Shown here: piece after piece, positions 58,327 to 64,000 of the stretch
Position numbering within the stretch: position 1 is the first letter of the stretch
Layout: every line of letters begins with the position of its first letter
Origin: an uncultured Burkholderiales bacterium
GTDB taxonomy: Bacteria; Pseudomonadota; Gammaproteobacteria; Burkholderiales; Burkholderiaceae_C
Length of the DNA stretch: 64,000 nt
Direction of reading: 5' to 3'
Assembly: GCA_903822825.1 (NCBI GenBank)
Contig: CAIJQQ010000040.1
Coordinates: 17,627 to 81,626, forward strand
Translations under genes and position numbers: made by a program
Notes under the pieces: model-generated
Databases searched by the model: none
What the model was told of the DNA's origin: nothing
What the model saw: only the letters and a program-made list of their open reading frames with translations

Positions 58327-59346
58327 TCAGGCGTAGCGCTGACTGGCCAGCTTGGCCCCTTCAGCCAGCGCCTTGAGTTTGGCCTCGGCCACAGCGCGGC
58401 TCATGGGGGCCAGGCCGCAGTTGGTGCAGGCAATCAGGCGGTGCTTGGGTACGAACTGCAAGGCGCGGCCAATGGTGTCGGCGATTTCTTCGGGTGTCTC
58501 GATGGCCGGGTTGGCCACGTCGATCACGCCAACCATCACGTCTTTGCCCTCGAGCAACTTCATCATTTCCATCGGCACATGCGAATGCATGCACTCCAGG
58601 CTGACTTGCTGGATGCTGCTTTTAGCCAATGCTGGAAACACCTTTTCGTACTGACGCCACTCTTGACCCAGCGTCTCTTTCCATTTGTTGTTGGCTTCGA
58701 TGCCGTAGCCGTAGCAAATGTGCACAGCGGTGGTGCAGGTCAGGCCGCGTGCGGCCACCTCCAACGCCTTGACGCCCCAATCGGCCGCGTCGTCCATGTA
58801 GACGTTGAAGGCGGGCTCGTCAAACTGGATGATGTCCACACCGTCGGCTTGCAGCGCCAGTGCTTCTTGGTTCAACAACTCGGCAAAGGCCATGGCCATC
58901 TTGACCTTGTCACCATAAAAGCGATCAGCCACCGTGTCCACAATCGTCATGGGGCCAGGCAAGGTGAATTTCAGTTTTTTCTTGGTGTGGGCGCGGGCCA
59001 ATTGGGCTTCAAAGGCGTGCACGCGGCCCTTGAGGCGCAGGGGTGCGATGACCTGAGGCACTTGGGCGTCGTAGCGGTTGTTGCGGATGCCCATAGTGAC
59101 TTTGTTCACGAAGTCGATGCCTTCGACCTGTTCAACAAAACCATGCACAAAGTGCTGACGGGCCTGTTCGCCGTCACCGATCACGTCCAGCCCAGCGTCT
59201 TCTTGCGCCTTGATCCACAGCAGCGTGGCGTCGGCCTTGGCTTGCTGCAGCTCGGGCCCTTGGGTGGTCCACTGGGGCCAGAGTTTTTCGGTTTCGGCCA
59301 ACCAAGCGGGTTTGGGCAAGCTGCCAGCGATCGCGGTGGTGAACAT
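58327..59346 (-). CDS. MetE C-terminal-domain-only methyltransferase (core methionine synthase-like)
   Basis: 339 aa from ATG 59346 (MFTTAIAGSLPKPAWL); the track adds 40 residues. It corresponds only to the catalytic half of cobalamin-independent methionine synthase. Zinc ligands are visible: His and Cys in AVHICYG, Glu in SLECMHSH and Cys in ACTNCGLAP. Substrate residues GDGEQARQHFVHGF and IIQFDEPAFN are present. The N-terminal folate-binding half is absent, so the methyl donor is unlikely to be the usual folate route. LLM-flavin and 2OG-Fe genes flank it. Confidence 0.88.
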   Translation of the reverse strand: MFTTAIAGSLPKPAWLAETEKLWPQWTTQGPELQQAKADATLLWIKAQEDAGLDVIGDGEQARQHFVHGFVEQVEGIDFVNKVTMGIRNNRYDAQVPQVIAPLRLKGRVHAFEAQLARAHTKKKLKFTLPGPMTIVDTVADRFYGDKVKMAMAFAELLNQEALALQADGVDIIQFDEPAFNVYMDDAADWGVKALEVAARGLTCTTAVHICYGYGIEANNKWKETLGQEWRQYEKVFPALAKSSIQQVSLECMHSHVPMEMMKLLEGKDVMVGVIDVANPAIETPEEIADTIGRALQFVPKHRLIACTNCGLAPMSRAVAEAKLKALAEGAKLASQRYA

Positions 59347-59368
59347 GGTTTGATCCTTTTCAAAAATT

Positions 59369-60382
59369 TCAGGTCGAGGGGGTGAGCGCAAATTCTTGCG
59401 CCAGCAATTCATAAGACCGGCTTTGCGCCACCGGGTCGTGCGTCCAAGTGATGACCACCAGTTCATCGACCTCCAGGCGTGCGGCCAATTGGCGCAGTTT
59501 GCGGCCCACGGTGGCGGCCGAGCCGATCAGTGCCGATTCGCGCAGACGCTCAATTGCAAACTGCTCGGCCGGGCTGTACTCACGTGCGGCTACTTCGGGG
59601 GGCAAGAGCGCGCCGATGCGGCCCAGGTTGCGGTCCATCTTCCAGCGGGCTCGGCTCTCGAACAGGCGCAGGGCCTCTTCGTCGGTGTCTGCTGCCAAGG
59701 CCCACACACACAGAGCAGCACTTGGCTTTTGAAGGCCCGCACTGGGGCGAAAAGTTTCGCGGTAGATCTGCAGCGCTTCATCAGCGCCCTGACCGTCTGT
59801 GATGAAGTAGGCAAACGCATACGGCAAGCCCAGATGCGCGGCCAGTTGCGCGCCATAGTCTGAGCTGCCCAGCATCCACACCGCAGGCGCGGTGTCCGAT
59901 TGCGGGTAGGCATACACGTTGTGGCCAGGGTGACTGGGCGGCAGGTTCTGTCCATTCACCCAGGCTTGCAGCTCCATCACTTGCTGTGGAAAGCGCTCTG
60001 ATGCGTTGCGGTCGGGGTTCAGCAATTGCGCCGTGCGCCCGTCGCTGCCCGGTGCACGGCCCACACCCAGGTCGATGCGCCCAGGTGCCAGCGCATCGAG
60101 CACGCGGAACTGCTCGGCCACCTTGAGGGCAGCGTAATGAGGCAGCATCACCCCCGCACTGCCCAGACGGATGCGCTGGGTGCGGGCGGCGATGGCGGCC
60201 ATCAGCACCTCGGGAGCAGTGCCCACGATGCTGGGGTGGCTGTGGTGCTCGCTCACCCAAAATCGGTGGTACCCCCAAGCTTCGGCTTGTTGGGCCAGCG
60301 CCAACGTTTGCCGAATGGTCTCGTCCTGCCCTCGCCCGGAGGCTGCAGCGGACTGGTCGAGGATGGACAGTTTCAAACTCAT
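59369..60382 (-). CDS. LLM-class flavin-dependent oxidoreductase
   Basis: 337 aa luciferase-like protein. Conserved GYHRFWVSEHHSHPSIVGTAPEVLMAAIAARTQRIRLGSAGVMLPHY and GRIDLGVGRAPGSDGR are typical of the YhbW-like group. It overlaps the acyl-CoA synthetase stop by four bases (ATGA) and precedes the MetE-core gene by 22 bases. FMN/F420-dependent substrate oxidation is inferred from the family; substrate unknown. Confidence 0.9.
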   Translation of the reverse strand: MSLKLSILDQSAAASGRGQDETIRQTLALAQQAEAWGYHRFWVSEHHSHPSIVGTAPEVLMAAIAARTQRIRLGSAGVMLPHYAALKVAEQFRVLDALAPGRIDLGVGRAPGSDGRTAQLLNPDRNASERFPQQVMELQAWVNGQNLPPSHPGHNVYAYPQSDTAPAVWMLGSSDYGAQLAAHLGLPYAFAYFITDGQGADEALQIYRETFRPSAGLQKPSAALCVWALAADTDEEALRLFESRARWKMDRNLGRIGALLPPEVAAREYSPAEQFAIERLRESALIGSAATVGRKLRQLAARLEVDELVVITWTHDPVAQSRSYELLAQEFALTPST

Positions 60383-62100
60383 TGGGGTTTAGCTTCGGTA
60401 TCCAAGGCAGCCATTTCGGCCTCTTGCAAAGCCCGCCACATGACCTTGCCGCTGCCACTCTTGGGCAAGGCGTCGGCAAATGTCACTACACGAGGAATTT
60501 TGTAAACGGCCATGTTCTCTCGGCACCAGTCGATGATGTCCTGCTCGCTCACTTGCCCTTTGTGGGTGCCACGCAAAACAACGACGGCTTTGACAGACTC
60601 TCCCCTGTAAGCATCGCGCGTGGCGATGATGCAAGCCTCCTGAATCGCAGGGTGGCGGAACATCAAGGCCTCGACTTCGGCTGGCCACACCTTGAAGCCA
60701 CTGGCGTTGATCATCCGTTTCAAGCGGTCGGTCATGAAGAAATAACCTTCTTCATCGACTCGGCCCAAGTCACCAGAGCGGAAGAACGATTTGCCATCGC
60801 GCTCAAAAAACGCTGCAGCCGTGGCGTCAGGCCGCTTCCAATAGCCCTTGAACACCTGTGGGCCACTGATCACGATCTCACCCGATTCGCCCTGTGGCAC
60901 CTCCTCCAGCGTATCGGGGTTGACCACCCGTGCGTCAACGCTCATGAAGGGGATGCCCAAGCATTGCTTTTTGGGGTGGTCAGGGGGGTTGCTGTGGGAA
61001 GGTGCAGCCGTTTCGGTCAGGCCATAACCTTCGGCAAAGCGCAAGCCGAACTGATCAAACAGCCGCTGAGCCACCGCTTCGGGCATGGCCGCGCCGCCGC
61101 CGCCAATGTAGACGAGGCTGGACAGATCGTATTTGTCCATGTGCGGGCTGCCCAGCAAATCGATCACCATGGTCGGGATGTTGGTCCAATGGGTCACCTT
61201 CCATTTGGAAATCAAATGGCCCGCCACATCACGGTCCCAGCGGGGCATGATGACCAGACTCGCCCCCATGAAGATGGTGGTGTGCATCACGCTGACCATT
61301 CCGGTGATGTGGAACATCGGCACCACGCACAGCGCGACGTTTTCGGCCGTGCCGTTGCCCCAGGCGGCACTGGCCATTGCGTTGTGCATGATGGTGCCGT
61401 GCGTGTGCATGCAGCCTTTGGGCAAACCCGTGGTGCCACTGGTGTAGGGCAAGACGGCCAGGTCACTGCTGATGGCTTGTGTTGGGGGCAAGGAGACCGC
61501 TTGCGAGTTGTCCAGCCAGGATTTCCAGCTGTGCACCTGCCCAGAAGACAGTGTGGGCAATTCACGCGCGGTGAGCAACCAAGCGCGCCAACCATCAGGC
61601 AAGTCTTGCGGGCTCACCAGTGCAGGGTCAAAGACATCCGTGAAGGCGGTCACCACCAAATGCGCCAGGCGCTGGTCCGAGGGCAAAGCCTCGCTGGCTT
61701 GCGCCAACTCAGGCGCCAAATCCGAGGTGGTCACCGCCACCTTGGTGTCGGGGTCGCTGATGTAGTGTTTGAGTTCTTCGGCCCGGTTCATCGGGTTGAC
61801 CGGCACCACCACGGCGTCGAGCCTGAGAATAGCGAAATGGGTGATCACCAACTGAGGACAGTTTTGCATGTCAAGCACCACGCGGTCCCCAGCCTGCACG
61901 CCGCATTGCACCAATTGGCAAGCGATTTTTTCCGCCGCTTGCAACACCTCGCTGTAAGACCATGTGCGGCCCATGAAGACCAATGCGTTCTTGTCAGGGA
62001 ACCGTGCTGCACTGATCCACAAATTCATCCACAGGGATGTCGCCGCGTGCTGCAAGCTCGCAGGCAGGCGGGAAGGCCAAAACGCTTCATGGGCACGCAT
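60379..62100 (-). CDS. Acyl-CoA synthetase (long/medium-chain fatty acid-CoA ligase-like)
   Basis: 573 aa from ATG 62100 (MRAHEAFWPSRLP), preceded by AAAAGGAGA; the track adds nine residues. ANL motifs: VLPYTSGTTGLPKGCMHTHG, EGYGLTETAAPSHSNPP, SGDLGRVDEEGYFFMTDRLKRMINASGFKVWPAEVE and catalytic Lys in PKSGSGKVMWRAL. Acyl specificity unknown. First gene of the minus-strand run that continues with the LLM oxidoreductase. Confidence 0.9.
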   Translation of the reverse strand: MRAHEAFWPSRLPASLQHAATSLWMNLWISAARFPDKNALVFMGRTWSYSEVLQAAEKIACQLVQCGVQAGDRVVLDMQNCPQLVITHFAILRLDAVVVPVNPMNRAEELKHYISDPDTKVAVTTSDLAPELAQASEALPSDQRLAHLVVTAFTDVFDPALVSPQDLPDGWRAWLLTARELPTLSSGQVHSWKSWLDNSQAVSLPPTQAISSDLAVLPYTSGTTGLPKGCMHTHGTIMHNAMASAAWGNGTAENVALCVVPMFHITGMVSVMHTTIFMGASLVIMPRWDRDVAGHLISKWKVTHWTNIPTMVIDLLGSPHMDKYDLSSLVYIGGGGAAMPEAVAQRLFDQFGLRFAEGYGLTETAAPSHSNPPDHPKKQCLGIPFMSVDARVVNPDTLEEVPQGESGEIVISGPQVFKGYWKRPDATAAAFFERDGKSFFRSGDLGRVDEEGYFFMTDRLKRMINASGFKVWPAEVEALMFRHPAIQEACIIATRDAYRGESVKAVVVLRGTHKGQVSEQDIIDWCRENMAVYKIPRVVTFADALPKSGSGKVMWRALQEAEMAALDTEAKPQ

Positions 62101-62285
62101 GTTTTTGTCTCCTTTTAAGAATGCCACTGCATGTTAATCGTCTGGCGCATGTCAGCGGGCCGTCCCTTTGTCGCAGGCGAGACCTTTGGTGATTTCATTG
62201 ATATTTATAACAAATTCGATGATTTAATAAATATTTAAGATTACTATTTGGCATCTAAAAGGTTTTTGTTACTAAAATACACCCC
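62101..62285. promoter_or_regulatory. AT-rich divergent promoter region
   Basis: Between the acyl-CoA synthetase and the response regulator, bases 62185-62280 are strongly AT-rich for this genome. A possible -10 (TAAAAT, 62273-62278) lies just upstream of the regulator ATG; no -35 with ideal spacing was found. Confidence 0.4.
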
Positions 62286-62891
62286 ATGCAAACCCATCCT
62301 ACACCCGATACGCTCGAAGACTACTGTGGCACCACTTATGCAGCCAAGCTGTTGGGGCTGTCCGTGGGCACCATCCAAACTCTGGTCGAGAAAAACGAGT
62401 TGCAAGCCTGGAAAACGCAAGGCGGACACCGCCGCATTTCCATGCCTTCAATCCGAGAATACCAACGCAAGCACAACATGCTGACCACCCCAACAGACGC
62501 GCGCGACAACCGTTTGCGCGTGCTGCTGGTGGAAGACGATCCGGTCACGCGCGAAATGCTGCGCGACTTTTGCAACCGCTGCGTCATGCCGGTGGACTGC
62601 ACCGCCATGTCGTCGGGCTTGGAAGCCTTGATCGACATCGCCAGCATCCAGCCCGATGTACTGATCGCTGACTTGAACATGCCGGGGGTGGATGGTTTCG
62701 AATTGCTGCGCACCTTGCGTAACAACCCGCAGTTCAACAAGATGACCAACTTGGTGGTGTCGGCACTGTCAGCCGAAGAAATCGAGTCACGTGGCGGGTT
62801 GCCTGAAGGCACGATTTTCATGGCCAAACCGGTGAACATGCATTGGTTCAACGGTTTCTTCGCCGCCATGATGGCCGGTAGACAGAATTGA
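62286..62891 (+). CDS. Response regulator with N-terminal excisionase/MerR-type HTH
   Basis: 201 aa. Residues about 15-62 (YAAKLLGLSVGTIQTLVEKNELQAWKTQGGHRRISMPSIREY) are an excisionase-like helix-turn-helix. Residues about 75-195 form a CheY-like receiver: acidic pair VLLVEDDPVTREML, phospho-Asp in VLIADLNMPGVDG and Lys in FMAKPVN. DNA-binding before receiver is the reverse of most response regulators. No histidine kinase is adjacent, so it is an orphan. Confidence 0.88.
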   Translation: MQTHPTPDTLEDYCGTTYAAKLLGLSVGTIQTLVEKNELQAWKTQGGHRRISMPSIREYQRKHNMLTTPTDARDNRLRVLLVEDDPVTREMLRDFCNRCVMPVDCTAMSSGLEALIDIASIQPDVLIADLNMPGVDGFELLRTLRNNPQFNKMTNLVVSALSAEEIESRGGLPEGTIFMAKPVNMHWFNGFFAAMMAGRQN

Positions 62892-62940
62892 TCCACACAA
62901 GGCAAAGCCCAGACTTCGCCACTTCAAATCACACAAAGAA

Positions 62941-62970
62941 AAAGGGCCAGCAAAACTGCTGGCCCTTTTT
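62941..62970. terminator. Bidirectional rho-independent terminator
   Basis: Perfect 12-bp stem AAAGGGCCAGCA/TGCTGGCCCTTT with loop AAAC, flanked by A and T runs. Shared by the response regulator (plus) and tRNA-Pro (minus). Confidence 0.9.
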
Positions 62971-62975
62971 TGTTT

Positions 62976-63052
62976 TGGTCGGCGTGGCGGGATTCGAACT
63001 CGCGACCCCTTGCACCCCATGCAAGTGCGCTACCAGGCTGCGCTACACGCCG
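62976..63052 (-). tRNA. tRNA-Pro (anticodon GGG)
   Basis: 77 bases with encoded CCA on the minus strand. Acceptor CGGCGTG/CACGCCG, D-arm AGCGCAGCCTGGTAGCGC, anticodon stem CTTGC/GCAAG with loop ATGGGGT (GGG) and T-arm with GTTCGAATC. Confidence 0.95.
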
Positions 63053-63081
63053 AAGAGGTTGATTATACCCGCAGTAGGGCA

Positions 63082-63516
63082 TCAAAAAGTCAGCATGGTC
63101 CGGATTTCGAGCAGCTCTTTTCTCAAGTCGCCAGAGGGCACTGACAAACTGCCCATGATGTTCAGAGGCATCGCATCGATTCCGACATCACGGTAAGTTT
63201 CTTGCGCATTGTCTTCCTCCATCACCTCGCCATTGGCACGTGTGATCTGGCGACCAGCTTGTGCCAACTCTTGGAGTTTGTTGCGCGCCCCACTGATGGT
63301 AAAGCCCTGCTCATACAGCAGATCCCGGATGCGCCGAATCATCAACACTTCATGGTGCTGGTAATAGCGCCGATTGCCCCGGCGCTTGACCGGACGCAAC
63401 TGCGTGAACTCTTGCTCCCAGTAACGGAGCACGTGCGTCTTCACGCCACACAGCTCGGCGACTTCACCGATGGTGAAATAGCGCTTGGCGGGGATCGTTG
63501 GAAGAACACTGTCCAT
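63082..63516 (-). CDS. MerR-family transcriptional regulator
   Basis: 144 aa. N-terminal MerR HTH: RYFTIGEVAELCGVKTHVLRYWEQEFTQLRPVKRRGNRRYYQHHEVLMIRRIRDLLYEQGFTISGARNKL. Short C-terminal part without metal-binding cysteines. In Burkholderiales a MerR protein of this kind typically lies between ihfA and tRNA-Pro. Here the tRNA is in place, but upstream is a decayed transposase instead of ihfA. Confidence 0.92.
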   Translation of the reverse strand: MDSVLPTIPAKRYFTIGEVAELCGVKTHVLRYWEQEFTQLRPVKRRGNRRYYQHHEVLMIRRIRDLLYEQGFTISGARNKLQELAQAGRQITRANGEVMEEDNAQETYRDVGIDAMPLNIMGSLSVPSGDLRKELLEIRTMLTF

Positions 63517-63639
63517 AGGAGAAGGAGCGGGAAGAAATCTGGGAGGGAGGTGGAGCTTACTGCAAGTTGGCTATTTTGGGAAAGTGCCGCTTGCAAAAAA
63601 ACGCGCCCTAGCCCGCGTTTTTGGTTTTAGCGAAGTGGA
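63517..63639. other. Leader region of merR, no gene
   Basis: Purine-rich stretch (AGGAGAAGGAGCGGG on plus) next to merR, then an imperfect inverted repeat TGCAAGTTGGC/GCCGCTTGCA (63561-63595) and a terminator hairpin. No coding sequence recognised. Confidence 0.5.
63597..63622. terminator. Rho-independent terminator-like hairpin
   Basis: Stem AAAAACGCG/CGCGTTTTT with an 8-base loop. On the minus strand it would end transcripts coming from the IS remnant before merR. Confidence 0.7.
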
Positions 63640-64000
63640 CGTGAATGGGCCTTGACCTCGCGAACCAGTACCGCCGTTGTGTTTAATTTACCGCTTCTTT
63701 TGCCCTGAACAGCTTTGCGAAGTGGTCACCAGCTAAAGGCCCAATTGCTTGGCCAAGCTCCTCGTCTCGGCTGCTTTACAGAAATTGCCATTGTGGGTGA
63801 GCCGTTCAATGGGCTTGGGCGGCTTTCTGTTGAGGTCGAATTGTCAAGTCACCATCGAGGCGGCGCTACCAGATTCTTTGGTCTGTTTGACAAGTTCAAG
63901 CGTTTGCCTTGGGGTCCAGCGCCTGCGGCGCTGAACGCACGGCTCTTGTGGCATTGGTTTCGCAGCAGACACATTGGGTTTTTCGGTTATCGGCAGAAAG
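63640..64000 (-). pseudogene. Decayed IS3-family transposase remnant (OrfA start joined to OrfB fragment)
   Basis: Not in the ORF track. On the minus strand, from about 63999 downwards, one frame reads QRRRRWTPRQTLELVKQTKE and then SGSAASMVT. This resembles the HTH start of IS2/IS3-type OrfA. After an in-frame TGA it continues QFDLN and then PKPIERLTHNGNFCKAAETR and SLAKQLGL. That stretch resembles the OrfB DDE segment (IEWLSDNGS...AAETRxFAxxLGL). A TAG follows. The middle of the element is deleted and two stops interrupt it. It runs off the window, so the full extent is unknown. Confidence 0.62.

Noticed and set aside
60382-62118. 578-codon plus-strand ORF
   Set aside because: Antisense to the acyl-CoA synthetase, which carries all ANL motifs.

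Overview
This is chromosomal sequence from a GC-rich betaproteobacterium, most likely Burkholderiales and Comamonadaceae-like (Limnohabitans/Rhodoferax type). The evidence is gene content and order: nadK-recN, sdhCDAB-sdhE-gltA next to mdh and acnB, and a lone merR beside tRNA-Pro. This placement is inference; no database search was possible. Nearly all coding capacity is used. Most long antisense ORFs in the track are shadows produced by the high GC content.

Layout. (1) 1-8.3 kb: end of nadK, recN, rapZ, then catabolic oxidoreductases, a cysteine-cluster protein and a frameshifted HCCA-isomerase-like gene. (2) 8.4-19.7 kb: a TCA-cycle block with acnB, a small exported protein, a frameshifted CoA-ester lyase and mdh on the minus strand, and gntR, sdhCDAB, sdhE and gltA on the plus strand. 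A perfect palindrome lies between mdh and gntR. (3) 19.7-29.7 kb: MFS transporter, PsiF-repeat protein, lipoprotein nuclease, rpiA with an orphan solute-binding protein, pyrD, thioesterase, an LhgO-like FAD enzyme flanked by REP hairpins, an SDR and an MpaB-like protein. (4) 29.9-39.2 kb: DASH cryptochrome and SOUL protein, sodB, a large perfect inverted repeat, xseA, lpxK-trm112-kdsB, adk, asparaginase and lexA with two SOS-like boxes. (5) 39.2-48.6 kb: hydroxyacid dehydrogenase with an MFS transporter, beta-oxidation enzymes, a Crp/Fnr regulator, an APH-kinase plus acyl-CoA dehydrogenase pair resembling a split ACAD10/11, a GST and two tRNAs. (6) 48.7-56.6 kb: a seven-gene operon for CoA-dependent aromatic degradation. 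Its fused monooxygenase/old-yellow-enzyme protein and its ligase point to 2-aminobenzoate (anthranilate). (7) 56.8-62.1 kb: a minus-strand run of acyl-CoA synthetase, LLM flavin oxidoreductase, a MetE-core methyltransferase, a 2OG-Fe dioxygenase-like protein and an AT-richer orphan. (8) 62.2-64 kb: a response regulator with an excisionase-type HTH, tRNA-Pro(GGG), merR and a decayed IS3-family transposase.

The main themes are central carbon metabolism and acyl-CoA-based catabolism of aromatic and hydroxy acids. The most distinctive observations are four. First, the aromatic-CoA operon carries a Rid-family protein that lacks the usual catalytic arginine. Second, seven REP units at three loci have stems that change by paired substitutions around a constant loop. 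Third, there is the split ACAD10/11-type pair. Fourth, several strong palindromes remain unexplained. No CRISPR array, prophage or intact mobile element was seen.
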